Notes under the pieces: generated by a model | Databases searched by the model: none | Seen by the model: only the letters and a program-made list of their open reading frames with translations | What the model was told of the DNA's origin: nothing | In this document: positions 1 to 11,448 of the stretch, piece by piece | Layout: each line of letters begins with the position of its first letter | Position numbering within the stretch: position 1 is the stretch's first letter | Assembly: GCA_013398175.1 (NCBI GenBank) | Contig: VZRZ01000393.1 | Span: 243,512-307,511 of the forward strand | DNA: 64,000 nucleotides | Direction of reading: 5' to 3' | Source of the DNA: Climacteris rufus | Lineage: Eukaryota; Chordata; Aves; Passeriformes; Climacteridae | Position numbers and translations under genes: made by a program

Positions 1-432
1 GCAGTGTCACACACAGGGGCAGTGTCACACAGGGGCAGTGTCACACCCAAGCAGTGTCACACACATGGGCAGTGTCACATATGGGCAGTGTCACACACAG
101 GCAGTGTCACACAGGGGCAGTGTCACACCCAAGCAGTGTCACACACAGGGGCAGTGTCACATGGGCAGTGTCACACACAGGCAGTGTCACACAGGGGCAG
201 TGTCACACCCAAGCAGTGTCACACACAGGGGCAGTGTCACATGGGCAGTGTCACACACAGGCAGTGTCACACAGGGGCAGTGTCACACCCAAGCAGTGTC
301 ACACACAGGGGCAGTGTCACATGGGCAGTGTCACACACAGGCAGTGTCACACAGGGGCAGTGTCACACCCAAGCAGTGTCACACACAGGGGCAGTGTCAC
401 ACACAGGCAGTGTCACACATGGACAGTGTCAC
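1..432. repeat. Minisatellite, 80-bp higher-order period
   Basis: Tandem array of about 16-bp monomers sharing the core GCAGTGTCACAC. Five monomers form an 80-bp higher-order unit: the landmark ATGGGCAGTGTCACACACAG recurs at 81, 161, 241 and 321, exactly 80 bp apart. The array is cut by the left window edge and decays into unique sequence after 432. Because 80 is not a multiple of 3, all three + frames stay open, which produces Ser-Val-Thr/His-rich false ORFs of up to 219 codons. It lies inside a HIVEP3 intron. Confidence 0.95.
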
Positions 433-3400
433 AGCTTCCTCCTCATTGGGACATTTAAAATCACGGAGTGCTTTTCCCCGCATGGGACAGGGTGTGCTCT
501 GCTGGAGCCCCTCATGCCCCAGGTGCTGCTAAGGTGTCACAGGGCTGGGGACACTGCCCAGGGGGCACCTCTGATGTGTTTCAGGTCTCAGTTTTTGGCT
601 GTTGAAGCTCAGAAGTGCTGTCCCCTGCAGTGGCTCTGTCCCCGGGTGTCTCCACGCTGGTGACCTGAGCTGTGCTGGGGACAGTTGCAGGCACTGGCAC
701 ATCGTCCCCTCAAAGTGCAGGGACAGCCAGCAGCCAACAGTCTGTGCCTCAGCCCACCCACCACCCTGCCAAAGGAATGCTGGGCACAGGTTGGGAGTTA
801 CAATTCCTGCAGAAGGGGCTGGATGTGGCTGAGCTGTTTGGGAGGCACAGAGGGGGCTGTGGGGCTGGTGCCACTGTCCTTGACCTCACCTGACCATGGC
901 CAACCTGCAGGAGATACCTGAGAAGTCCCCCCTGGTTAACCAGTCCCACCCCCCAGTGATCCCCAGTGCATCCCCTTCCAGGCTTGGCTCCTGGTGTCAC
1001 CTGGGGGGTTTGGGGACGATGACACAGGAAGAAAGAGAAGCCCTGTGGCATTGCCAGACCTCGTGTCCCCAGCCCAGGCCGCTCCTGCCAGGCACAGTGA
1101 GGGACAAAGAGCTCTCCTGGGTCCTGCAGAATAAAGATCCAAGCAATGCTGGCCTGGCTGGCAAGGTGCTGCCCCAGGGGATGCTTTCCTTCCTTTGAAA
1201 CCTGCTTGGCTCTTGGCTCTCCCCCAGCTCTTCCAGCCTTTCCCTCGGGCAGAGACGTGCTGTGCTTTGCTGTGCCCTCTCCAAAGGAGGGCATGGCCAG
1301 GGGAAAACCCAGTCAGGGCTTTTGCAGTTGCCACCCCAAGGGAAAAGGTTTGTCGTGGTGTGAGCAGCAGGAGGGGTAGGCTCCTCCCATGGAAGGTTGC
1401 TAGAGAAGTCTTTCATCCCAGGAACTCATTAAAATAATTGATTAACTGAGATCTCTCCCTGGTCTTACACCACCCGTTGGTGTTGCTTCTGCAGATCCCT
1501 AAAGCCACGGAGCTGCTCCAGGGCTGGAGCTCCTCTGCTCTGAGCCAGGCTGGGAGAGCTGGGGGGGCTCACCTGGAGCAGAGAAGGCTCCAGGGAGAGC
1601 TCAGAGCCCCTGCCAGGGCCTAAAGGGGCTCCAGGAGAGCTGGAGAGGGACTGGGGACAAGGGCTGGAGGGACAGGACACAGGGAATGGTTTCCCAGTGC
1701 CAGAGGGCAGGGTCAGATGGGATATTGGGCAGGAATTGTTCCCTGGGAGGGTGGGCAGGCCCTGGCACAGGGTGCCCAGAGAAGCTGTGGCTGCCCCTGG
1801 ATCCCTGGCAGTGCCCAAGGCCAGGCTGGACGGGGCTGGGAGCACCTGGGACAGTGGGAGATGTCCCTGCCCATGGCTGGGTGACCTTTACAATCCCTTC
1901 CAACCCAACCCATTCCATGATTCTGTGATCAAAGCCAGAAAGGGGAAAGAGCAAAGTGACTCCAAAATAATGGCTGCTTAATTCTGAGAGAAGAACTCTT
2001 ATTTTACACCTTTCCATTATAGAACCAGTTCATCATATTGGGTGTCACTGATGAAAACCTGCAAATCCAAAGTCCTATTTATGCTCCATGGAGCCTTCTG
2101 AGGACACAGGAGCTCCCTTCAGCAGCCCAGGGGGTGCTTTCATTCCTGATTTCCAAAGCCATTCATCCTGGGTCACACAGGGTTAAAGCACCCAGCATTG
2201 CTGTGGAAGCTGGGCTGGGTGTGAAAGGAGGTCTGAGGTGATGAGGCTGAGCTGCTCTCCTGGGAAGAGTAATTATAAACAAAATCCTCAGGAAGGTCCC
2301 CCTGGCATCCCCAGGTCAGCTGGGAGAGCTCTCAGCCAAACCCACGGGGCCACCAGCTGAGGGACCCTGTTCTGGCCATCACTGAATCCCTGACCAGCCT
2401 GGAGTAGGAACAGAAGAGCCTTGTCTGAGCCCCCATCATCCAGCTCCCACTGAGCTATTCCCACACCCTGGAGAAGACCAGGAAGTGGAGCTGCATATTC
2501 TCATGGAACACTGCTTTTAAAGGTGGCAGGGATTTCTTCTGAGGGAAATTTCTTTTCCAACCCAAACCCCATTTATTTTGAGGTGACTGTTTCAAAAGGG
2601 CCAATGGCAAAATGTGAAGCTGATCCCTCACTGCTTGAGTCTGAAGGGGGTGGCTCTGGGGAGGGTCTCCCCTCCTGATGTTGGCATGGGCTGTGTGGCT
2701 GCCCCTGGAATGTGTTTGAGCTGTCTGGACTTTCTGCAAGCAATAATTTTAGAATTACAAAAAATCCACAGCCCCCATTTCCCCCTCCCACGGGTACAGA
2801 GCCCTTGTGTTTGTGTGCAGGGGGGATGCACAAAGCTGCCCTCGGGAGGGGTGGGATCAGAGGTTTCCTTTCTTTCTTCTCAGCTTCTCTTTCACCTGGT
2901 TACAGCTAACACTGGACTTCTGCTGGAAACTGGAATCTCTTGCTCCAGGAGCAAGGAGGCCCATTGCTCACAAATGTCAAGCAAATACTAAACAAAGCAG
3001 CCAAGGAGATAGTCAGAAAATGGGATTTTGGACTGTAATGGCTGGGGCTGTTTGGATGGATGAGAAAATAACACAGAAATGGCAGAAAGGTGCATGAGAA
3101 ACCCGAGATCACACTGTGATCACAGCCCCTGTTCTCAGAGTGAGGGGCTGCAAAGAGCCCTCCCCTGTGTCCTCTCTCTTCTTTGCAAAGAGGCTCAGAA
3201 CAAGGACTAAAAGGACTATTTTAATTAAACCCTTAAAAAAAAGGCTACAATTTCCATGTGACACAGAGCAGCACAGGAAGGTTGCTGTGCTTTCCTTCTG
3301 GGAGGGAGCAGCAGTTCCTAAAACTCCCTGGATTATTTTAAACTGGAGTTATATTTCACTTGATTGTTTGTATTTCTATTTAAGGGGCAGGAGAAAGCAA

Positions 3401-5585
3401 GGGGTGTTACTATAAAAGGAGATTGGAGTATAATTCCTCACTCCTGCCTGGGTTGTGCTTGGTGGGATGGCACCAGCTGGGGAGAATAAATAACACACAT
3501 GTAATGAAATGCAACCTCAGGCAAAGCTGTCAACAGGACACATTCTCACTAATTCCCTGTCTCCTTCCTTCCTCCATCCCTGCCTCCCTCCCTGCCCTTT
3601 CCTCACTTGCCCTTTCTCTCCCCATGAGCTCAGCAAAATGCATTTAGGAAGCCTGGGCTCAGGTCTGAGCTCTGTCCCTGCCTGCAGGAATCGTGTCAGG
3701 AGGCCAAAGCGGTTCCCTGGGGCTGTCCCAGGACTCACTGGAGTATTTCCCTCACTGAAATTTGTGGTGGCAAATGCAAGCAGCTCCCCAGTTTGGGGCT
3801 GGCTTCACCTTTCCTGTGCTCCAGACTCCTGACCTTGCTCTGTCCTGGCTGTGGCCAAGAAAGGAGAGCACCAGGACAAGGCACAGCTCCTGTTTGTCCC
3901 CAGCCCCTGAGCTGTCACCCCCCAACACCAGAATCAGGGGCTGGCTCACAGCTCTGGTAGTGAAATGCATTCCTTTTCCAAGCAGGAAATATGCAGGGCT
4001 CAGCCTACAGCTGGGAGTTTGGAATAATATTTGTTCTGAGCTCAGTTCCTCTGGGAGTTTGCAAAGAGCCCGGGCCCAGCACAGCCCGGCAGTGTGGAGG
4101 ATTTCACAATGCAGACCAGGCTCCCTCTCCATGCAGAGCTGCTGCTGCCCTCCCTGCTGCCAGAGCTCTGCCTGCAGGGACTGCTGAGGGGATGGGAAGC
4201 AATGAGATGCTCCTTTCAATTTCAAATCCAGGCGGACTCGTGGATGGATAACCAGCCATGGGAAAATCTGTGTCCCTGGGAATGCCAAACGCTTCAGGAG
4301 CAGTTACCATAAGGCCCTGCTATTCAAAATAAGCAAAATGAGGCTTTTTCTCCATCGGGCACAGTGACTGCTCGCTGTGTGGCCGTGTCCCCTCTCCAGC
4401 CCCCCTGGCTGCTGCAGGCAGGTGTGTCCAGCACAGCACAGCTCCTTTCATGTCCCCTCCAGCTCGTCCTGCTGACAGATGGCAGCTCTGAATGGGGAAC
4501 TGTTCCAGTGCTCAGCACAGGAGCAGCAGTGTCCCAGGCTGAGCTGCTGGGGAGGGAGGCCAGCAGGGCGATCAGTCCCACACCGGTGTCAGAGCAGCAT
4601 CCAGCACTGCCCTGCCACAGCCGGCATCCCAGTGTGTCCCGGCAGCTCTGCTCCCATCCCCGGGGCGCTTGGCACGGCCACAGGTCAATAAATCGGCATT
4701 TTCCAGCCCCCCGGAGCAGCGGGGACCTGCAGCCCGGGCAGGGCGGTTTTGTGGAGCTGCAGTGACATCCAGTGGCTGTTCCCGATGGACCGGGCTGAGC
4801 TTGCACTGCCGCCAGGATCTCTGCACATCTGGCAGGGGAAAAGCAGAATTTCCTCTGTGCAGAGCAGAGCAGTGGGTCAGCCAGCACTGAGAGCTCGCTG
4901 CTGAACTCAGAAAGCTCCTGCTGGCCCTCCAAGAAGAACAGAGATGTTGTAGTTTGACCTGCAGGAATATTTAAAATCCTTTAGAATTTGCTTTTTGTGT
5001 CCTCCTCACTGTCTACAGGCTGTTATTTACAAAGCATCCCTGTGCAAGGCCTTCCACACACAGGCACCAAACCCTCTGCCACAAAGAAGCATCTGTGCTA
5101 CAGCTGGAATTTATCCAGCCAAGGGAAAATCCACAGAGGCTCTTTCCACCCTATTGCTTGATTTTTAGTTGAAGTCTTGCCTTAGTGATGTTGAACTGTC
5201 ATGAAATCTAGGCAGGAACAGGCCCAACATGAGGAATTGGGGAATTTTGGCAGCTGTGGATATTCTGGAGTCACCATTGCAGCAAATAATCACAAAATCC
5301 CCACTGAAGGATGAAGGTGATGCTGTTCTTGTCTATTAAAGGCTTTGTTTTTTTGCATTTTAGAGCAAGATAAAGAGTGTGGTGGGTGCCCAGCAGGAAC
5401 AAGGGCTGTGTGTGCTGACAGAACAATGGCTGGAGCTGAAACTGGGGTAGAGTGGGATTCACTGGGATGTACTGGGATCATCAGCAGTGGAGCTGGCACA
5501 GAGGGCAAAGCTGCAGCTTCAAAGCATGAGATGATCAGATCTAGGCAACAGCCAGGTCTGTCTCCTCTTGTGCCCTTAGAACTTG
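433..5585 (+). other. HIVEP3 intron (3' part), mostly unique
   Basis: This stretch precedes the HIVEP3 acceptor at 5741-5742. Apart from the CR1 fragment at 1506-1928 I see only unique sequence, a pyrimidine-rich tract near 3550-3625 and chance ORFs. No segment resembles the second HIVEP zinc-finger pair (ZAS-C) or its linker, so the previous coding exon is probably to the left of the window. A short upstream exon cannot be fully excluded by eye. Confidence 0.6.
1506..1928 (+). mobile_element. CR1 LINE 3' fragment
   Basis: Truncated avian CR1, about 420 bp, with the typical 3' body (GGTGCCCAGAGAAGCTGTGG, then GATGTCCCTGCCCATGG) ending in CCATGATTCTGTGA. It is nearly identical over most of its length to the copies at 38960, 45960 and, inverted, 32070. 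That points to one relatively young subfamily. It lies in a HIVEP3 intron in the sense orientation. Confidence 0.95.
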
Positions 5586-5713
5586 TGAGCAGATTTAACA
5601 CAAAAATAGACCTGTACATGTGTTTTGTGAGCAGATTTAGCACAAAAACAGGCCCTGGATGTGTGTTTTATGAGCAGATTTAGCATGGAAGGAGATGCTG
5701 TATGTGTGTTTCA
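5586..5713 (+). repeat. Three-copy 42-43 bp tandem repeat
   Basis: The motif TGAGCAGATTTA starts at 5586, 5628 and 5671, each followed by a similar A-rich then GT-rich segment. The three imperfect copies end about 30 bp before the acceptor of the penultimate HIVEP3 exon, so they cover the region where branch points normally lie. Confidence 0.8.
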
Positions 5714-5742
5714 CACTGTTTTGTGTTTGCCCACCCCTGCAG

Positions 5743-6800
5743 GAACCAGTGAAGACCTTTTCCAGGACTCTGAGGGGCGGGAGGGATCTGAGCCCATTGA
5801 GGAACACCAGTTTTCAGACCTCGAGGAATCTGACGATGATGACGACAATGAGGATGAGGAGGATGAGGAGGAAGAGGAGAGCCAAGATGAGCCAGCCCTG
5901 AAGCTGCCAGAAGGCAAACACAGCACCCTCCTGAGGCACTCTTCAGGTGGCTCCCCATCTTCTCAAGAGGAAGGCACTGAAACAACATCATCCACAGCCC
6001 AAGAAACTGTTTCCAGCACCCAAAAAGCAGGGGAAGGCCAGCAGGCCTTGTCCTCGGGGCTGGAAACCAAGTGGTCAGCAGACAGCAGTGACATTGCTGT
6101 GTGCCACAGCTTCTTGAGCCTCCACAGACCAGCTTTGACCTCCACCGAGCACTTGGCTCCTGCTGAAAGAGAGTCTGTCACAAGGCCACAGATGTCCTTG
6201 GCCATGGACCTGTCGGCCTCCAAAGACACCTCCCCAAGGAAAAGGTGGTCCCCGAGCCAGGACTCTGGCAGAGGGGGTGGCAGCAGCAGACCAATGATCG
6301 CGAGGAAGCACTTACTGACCAAAAATGAAACTTCCCCCAAGCGGTTCTCCCCCACTGCAGAGCTGTCCTCCCTGAGGTGCCTGTCCCCGGGGAGAGGGCT
6401 GTCCCCCTGCCAGCGCGTCTCTCCCAGGAGGGAGGCATCCCCCCTGAGGTGTGTGTCCCCACGGCTGGAGCTGTCGCCCAGCAGGCACCTTTCCCCCCGG
6501 AGGGAGCTGTCCCCCAGGACACACCTCCCTCCAGAAGGAGAAGCGTCCCCTGCCAGGCACTCCTCGCCCAGCAGAGAGGTGCCAGCAGTCAGATACTTCT
6601 CCCTGAAGAAAGTCTTGTCTCCAGGCTTTTTGGAGCTGTCCAGGTACCCATCCCCTGGGAAAGAGGACTTGCCTGGCACCAGCAAATCAGCAGATGACAA
6701 AGTTCCAAGCTCATATCAAGCCCAGCACGGGATATTCTCTTCGATGCCTCTACCTCACAGGTTCTTTGGCAAAAACTTACAGCTCTACGAGTCCAAGCTG
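5743..6800 (+). CDS. HIVEP3: HIVEP3 penultimate coding exon
   Basis: HIVEP3 (Schnurri-3, KRC) is a large nuclear ZAS-family zinc-finger protein that binds kappa-B-like and related DNA sites and modulates TRAF, Runx2 and AP-1 signalling (family knowledge). This exon has an acceptor ending at 5742 (CCACCCCTGCAG) and a donor at 6801 (GTAAGT). It starts with two bases completing a codon and ends at a codon boundary, giving 352 codons. In order it shows the HQFSDLEESD segment, an acidic run of about 20 Asp/Glu at 5823-5895, Ser/Thr-rich sequence, S/TPxR/K motifs, and 13 tandem hexapeptides at 6348-6581. The acidic region plus S/TPxK motifs downstream of ZAS-C is typical of this family. The two zinc-finger pairs themselves are not in the window. 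HIVEP1 and HIVEP2 are less likely because of the SPxR repeat and the EDN2 neighbour. Confidence 0.92.
6348..6581 (+). repeat. HIVEP3: Coding hexapeptide (18-bp) repeat in HIVEP3
   Basis: Thirteen consecutive six-codon units of the form SPxRxL/V/A follow each other without a break (for example SPGRGL, SPRREA, SPRLEL, SPSRHL, SPRREL). Units 2 and 10 have lost the leading Ser-Pro. S/TPxR/K motifs are known in HIVEP/ZAS proteins and can bind AT-rich DNA or be phosphorylated by proline-directed kinases. Unit number is likely to vary between species. Confidence 0.9.
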
Positions 6801-9453
6801 GTAAGTCCAGTCCCCTCCCTCCCTCTGGTCCTCTGATACGGTTTTTGATGAAAGCTGTGATGCAGAAATGCACAGTGACTCTGTGGCCAGTGTCACAGGG
6901 AAAAGGGACAGGGGACAGCAGTGGGTTTTGCATCCATTTGGGTCCTGCCCTTCCCAGTTGGAGAGAAATAAAGTTACCTCTTCTCCAAGGGATTATTTCC
7001 ATCCTGAGCCAGCCGGTGTCCTGCTGGGACAATCAGCAAGGACAACCACTAAATGACTAATTGTCACTAAAAGCCTTTTTGTTCTGGGATTTTCACACCA
7101 TCTCTGAGATTTCCCTGGCTGGGGTGGAGCTGTGACCATTTTGCACTGGTCAGTGACCTGAGCCGGGTCTGAAGCAGCCCTGGCTGAGCCCTGGGCTTTG
7201 TCCATCCACAACTCTGTCGGATGAACTGCTGAGTAATGTTTGTTTGGACACCTCTGATATCATCTCGCTTCCCTCTTCAGCACGGAGAGGGGTTTTCCAC
7301 TGGGTCCAGAACATTATTTAATCTCTCTGCTGGACAAATCAAATCCTGCAGGTCAAGGGAAATTGCACGTTGCTCCCACTGCTGCAGGCAGATTAGATGT
7401 GGGGTTTGGTGGAGGGTTTCCCATTCCTGCCCGAGTGCCTGGCTCTGCTGTCATTTGTGCTGGTGAACCTGAGATCCACTTGCTGTGAGGAGAGACTGCA
7501 GCCCTTAGGACTGGGAACAGAGAGGCCTTTTTACACCCCTGGAGGACCTGTCAGGGCAGATGCTGACCCAAGTCTTCTCCAGACCTTCCTTCCACGACCA
7601 TGATAATTCTGTCTTGTGGTGCCTCTTCCTTCTCCTTTCACTCTGAGTCTTTGTCTCACCTTCTCAGGGACTGTCCTTTATTTTAGGTCCAAACTTTTGC
7701 TTCCTTTAGTGCTGTTTCCCTTTCCTGTCAGTTCACTTCTTGTGGTGAATCTCAGGGCTCTGGAAACCTCTATCCTTCAACTCTTCTCTTGGGATAACTT
7801 CCTACTGCCACTGCTTGGAGCAAATGCCCTCAGCTCCAAGGCACAGTAGGGGACAATGTTGTGTGCCCTGCTTCTCTGCCCATTGCCCCCTTTCAGCTCC
7901 TTTGTTCACATTTACCTTTTGCCCTCATTTTCCTACTCGTTCTCTGCACCCAGAGCCACCACTGTTGTTTTTCCATGTGCCTCCAAACCAACACCCTGAA
8001 TGGAAAACTTCCCATTTATCAGCCAGGTGGACAGCTGGGCTTTCATTGCAAAATGAACATTCCTAGTAAGGCTACAAGAGACAGAAAGACCAGAGGTGGA
8101 TTTTTCAGATCCCAAATGGAGCTTGAAGATGATTTCAGCTTAATTTCAGTGTCAGGCTCTCTGCCAAGTCTCACCATGACCATCTCTCTTCCCACTGACC
8201 CCTGCTTTAGGCTGTGTCTCTTGGTTGTTGCACCACTGAAATAATTTGTTTGGGGTTTCACAGCATCCCTGTAGTGATTTGGCCAAGGCTTCCTGTGGAT
8301 CAGTGACACTGAGCAAGTGTCTGGGCTCATCACTGCTGACCCAGCACACACTACCTTTGGTGGCTCTTGGTTTTTCTCTTTTCTGTTCTCTTTTTCTGCT
8401 TTCCTCTGCCTCCTCTTCACAGAGATCCAACCCACAGGCTTAAGGAATTATTCCCCATAATCCTACAAAAAATGTGTCCTCCAGTGGATCCTCATATTTT
8501 ATCTCTTACCCCATCTTAATGAAAGCTGATTTCAGTTTCTGTTGCTTCCTCTTCTTGGGAACCCTGTGTAGGGATTTAGTTATAACCTCATCACTAATTA
8601 ATCCGTTTCTGTTTAGCCACATATCTCTCCATGATGTACGTTAGGAAACTATGGGAAGCACCGAGAGAGAAAGAGGAAAAGGTAAAATAGTAGGGTCTGA
8701 ACCCTTGATTTGTATACAGCACCCCATGAGGGTGGTGGTGGGGACCTGCTGCTGGGTGTGCTTTGGTCTCACTTGAAGCATCTCTGCAAACAGCAGCTGT
8801 AAGGATGCGATCCTGCCTTAGGAAAATACAGTAAAAATAAATAAATGACATCATTCTGGGCTCTCAGGAACCTCCTGCATTGAGGGATCTGAAGCAGCTC
8901 AGCTGGCAAGAGACACTGGCAGCTTCTGCCAGAGTTTCAGAGGCAGCTCTGAAAAGGGGTGATGGTTTTAAACTAAAAGAGGGGAGACCCAGACTAGAGC
9001 TAAGGAGGAAAGTATTTACTCTGAGGGTGGCACAGGTTGCCCAGAAAGGTTGTTCCTGCCCTATCCCTGGAACATTCAGGGTCAGCTTGGATGGGGCTTG
9101 GAGCAACCTGGCCTAGTGAAAGATGTCCCTGCCCATGGCAGGGGAGTTGGATTTGGTGACCTTTAAAGGTCCCTTCCAACCAAACCATTCTCTGATTTTA
9201 TAATGATTTTGGCCTAAGCCAAAACCCTGGATCTGTGCCCAACAGGGCATGTTTGTACCTGAAGGCAAACGCTGCGGGTCGCGTTGCTCCTCACCTTAAA
9301 GGTTTGGGGCTCCACACCTCCCTCGGTTGATTGACCTCCCTCAGATCAGAACAAAACACCGAACCCAGCCCTTGCAGTGAGCATTAGTGCTGCTGAGGCT
9401 GTCACCCGCATGTTGCACTGACCCAGCTCTTTCTTTTCCCCCCTGTGGCGCAG
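6801..9453 (+). other. HIVEP3: Last HIVEP3 intron
   Basis: GT-AG intron of 2653 bp, phase 0, between GTAAGT at 6801 and the acceptor GTGGCGCAG ending at 9453. It holds a sense CR1 fragment at 8955-9208 and a short AAAT run near 8835. I see nothing else in it, and the ORFs are short and unsupported. Confidence 0.88.
8955..9208 (+). mobile_element. CR1 LINE 3' fragment (diverged)
   Basis: About 250 bp of CR1 3' end in the last HIVEP3 intron. It has the GGGTGGCACAGGTTGCCCAG block, GATGTCCCTGCCCATGG, TTTAAAGGTCCCTTCCAACC and a degenerate ATTCT-type tail. It differs from the young copies elsewhere (TTGGAGCAACCTGG rather than CTGGGAGCACCTGG), so it is another, probably older, subfamily. Confidence 0.93.
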
Positions 9454-10332
9454 AAGATGGAACCACGAAGCCCTCCCTGCTCCCCAGGCGCCCCGCAGCC
9501 CGTGTGCCCCCGGCCCCTGCCGGCCCCTCACGACCTCCACGGCCCCGGCCGAGGGGAGGAGAATGTCTTCAGCCACCTCCCGCTGCACTCGCAGCAGCTG
9601 GCCAGGACCCCGTACCCCATGATCCCCATCGGGGGCATCCAGATGGTGCAGGCCAGGCCGAGCACCCACGCCAGCCTGGTGCCCGGCTCCGTGGGGTCCC
9701 TGCAAGCCGGACACTTCGCCTCCGGAGGCGGCGGCCTGGCCGAGCTCAGCCGGGCTCCCCGCAGGGATGAGGAGGCCCAAGTCCCGCCCGAGCCATCCTC
9801 GGCGTCCGTGTCCCCGGTCGCGAAGGTTTCCAAACTCGCCCTGTCCCCGGAGCCGGCGGGCGGGGGCTTCCTGGAAGAGAAGATGAGGACTAGAGAGCGT
9901 CAGCAGGAGCCGGAGCAGGAGGAGCGCAGGGCGGGCGCGGCGGCTGAGCCCGGCCCGGCGGAGCACACAGGGCCTGCGATGTCCCCAGCCAGCCCCAGCA
10001 CACCCCACGAGCCCTCTCCCAAGCCTCCGGGGAGCGGGGAGGAACCCTCCACACCCATGGGCAAGCAGCAATGTGGCAGCTCGAGCACTTCTTCGGAACC
10101 ATCCTGCACTTTCATCTCAGACGCCCCTGCGCCGGGCCGGAGCGGCAGTGACCACCCCTCAGAGCATCCCCCCGGCCACCCCCAGGCCCAGCCCTGCTCC
10201 CTGCCCACGAGGAGCCTCTCCGGAGAGCCCGGTCCCCACGGGAGCACCTCCAGGAAGAGCAGTCCACACCTAGAGCACTCCGATTTGGGTCAAACTCAAA
10301 AAAAGGTGGATGAAAACACGGGAAGTACTTAA
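9454..10332 (+). CDS. HIVEP3: HIVEP3 terminal coding exon
   Basis: The acceptor ends at 9453 and the exon begins in phase 0, matching the phase-0 end of the exon at 6800. It encodes 292 residues and stops with TAA at 10330-10332. The diagnostic segment is FSHLPLHSQQ followed by TPYPMIPIGGI and QMVQARP at about 9567-9660, a block conserved near the C terminus of HIVEP1, 2 and 3. The remainder is a low-complexity Pro/Ser/Glu-rich tail with no domain I recognise. GC content is much higher than in the 3' UTR that follows. Together the two exons give 644 C-terminal residues of a protein that has about 2,400 in human. Confidence 0.93.
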   Translation, partial: KMEPRSPPCSPGAPQPVCPRPLPAPHDLHGPGRGEENVFSHLPLHSQQLARTPYPMIPIGGIQMVQARPSTHASLVPGSVGSLQAGHFASGGGGLAELSRAPRRDEEAQVPPEPSSASVSPVAKVSKLALSPEPAGGGFLEEKMRTRERQQEPEQEERRAGAAAEPGPAEHTGPAMSPASPSTPHEPSPKPPGSGEEPSTPMGKQQCGSSSTSSEPSCTFISDAPAPGRSGSDHPSEHPPGHPQAQPCSLPTRSLSGEPGPHGSTSRKSSPHLEHSDLGQTQKKVDENTGST

Positions 10333-11073
10333 GCCCCCACCATCTGTTCCACCTTTAGGCTTCCTCTGTAAAATCAACAGACGTTTTCAACACTATTTCC
10401 TTTAGTATAATCATAAGAAGCACTCTAGTGAATGACCAAACCCATGGAAAAATTCCTGGTTTTCTTTGTCCCAGTCTGGTATTATCTCCACATGTATGCA
10501 GTTACTTGTGCCTTTTTCTATACCTTTTGTTGCTTGAAATGTACAAAACTGTTTGAGGCTGTGAATATTTTTTTAGAGTTTTTTGGAAAGGGGTTTGTTA
10601 GACCTTGTCTTTTTTGCCATTTAGGTGTGCGTAATTCTGGGCCTGAGAGATGCAGAAAGGAAAGGGTTAAGCATTTTGAGAGGAAGAAGATGCACTGAAA
10701 ACAAAAGCAAAACAGAAAAAAACTTTTTTTTTATATTGATTAAATGATTAAAAAAAAAGAAAAAAATCCCAAACCCTCGCTCCTGTGTACAGAAGTTTAT
10801 GATTCATATTTATTACATGCTTTATTTAATTCTTGCAAAATGCTTGGTTTTTTTTTCCCTCGCATCCCTATGGTTGTGCTTTAAACAGTTGAAACTGCTT
10901 TACATTTGAAAAACGTGTTTACCCTGAACTTGTAACTGAAAGTAGCACTTCCTTGAGCAGGGGAGGTTGGCTGGAAGGGAGAGAAATTGTCCCTCAAAAA
11001 GAGACAAAGGAACCGTGAGCAGCCCTCCCTCCTGCAGAACCCAGCAAAGCACTTTTCTAAAAAAGGGACAAAC

Positions 11074-11097
11074 AAACAAACAAACAAACAAACAAAA
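11074..11097 (+). repeat. (ACAA)n microsatellite
   Basis: Six AAAC/ACAA tetranucleotide units in an A-rich stretch of the HIVEP3 3' UTR. Confidence 0.9.
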
Positions 11098-11349
11098 AAG
11101 GTTCTTCTTCAAAGATTTACCTGCAAGAACGTAGGAATGTATCGAATGTAGACCCCGTGCCAGGAAGGGTCTCTCGCTGGACGAGCTCCTGCTTTGCTTT
11201 AATCCTTCCGTGGCGCCCGGCAAAGCCCTGCCCGTGCCTGAGCCCCCCTGCGCCGGGGACCCTCTGCAAACCCCCTGGGCTTCCCGGGGAGGAACGCCCA
11301 GCCTTGCCACCTCCTCTCCCTCCGTCAAGGTTGAGTTGTGGCTGAGCTG

Positions 11350-11448
11350 CCCCCATCCCATCCCATCCCATCCATCCCATCCCATCCCATCCATCCCATC
11401 CCATCCCATCTCATCCCATCCCATCCCATCCCATCCCATCCCATCCCA
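11350..11448 (+). repeat. (CCCAT)n microsatellite
   Basis: About 99 bp of CCCAT pentamers with occasional CCAT tetramers and one CTCAT variant, in the HIVEP3 3' UTR. The complementary GGGAT/GGGATG strand produces Gly-Trp-Asp-Met false ORFs on the minus strand. It is not the vertebrate telomere repeat TTAGGG. Confidence 0.97.

Noticed and set aside
1..432. CRISPR-like direct repeats
   Set aside because: Units are head-to-tail without unique spacers, and the genome is vertebrate; this is a minisatellite. The same applies to the arrays at 29897, 36914 and 47936.
433..5742. HIVEP3 ZAS-C zinc-finger exon in the left intron
   Set aside because: No C2H2 pair (CxxC...HxxxH) in any frame resembles it; the exon must lie to the left of the window.
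5963..6700. 245-codon minus ORF opposite the HIVEP3 exon
   Set aside because: Antisense shadow of the SPxR repeat and G+C-rich coding sequence; no domain.
9346..10071. 241-codon minus ORF opposite the last HIVEP3 exon
   Set aside because: Shadow of a G+C-rich coding exon; Arg/Gly/Leu composition typical of antisense reading.
11350..11448. Interstitial telomere sequence
   Set aside because: The unit is CCCAT/GGGAT, not CCCTAA/TTAGGG.
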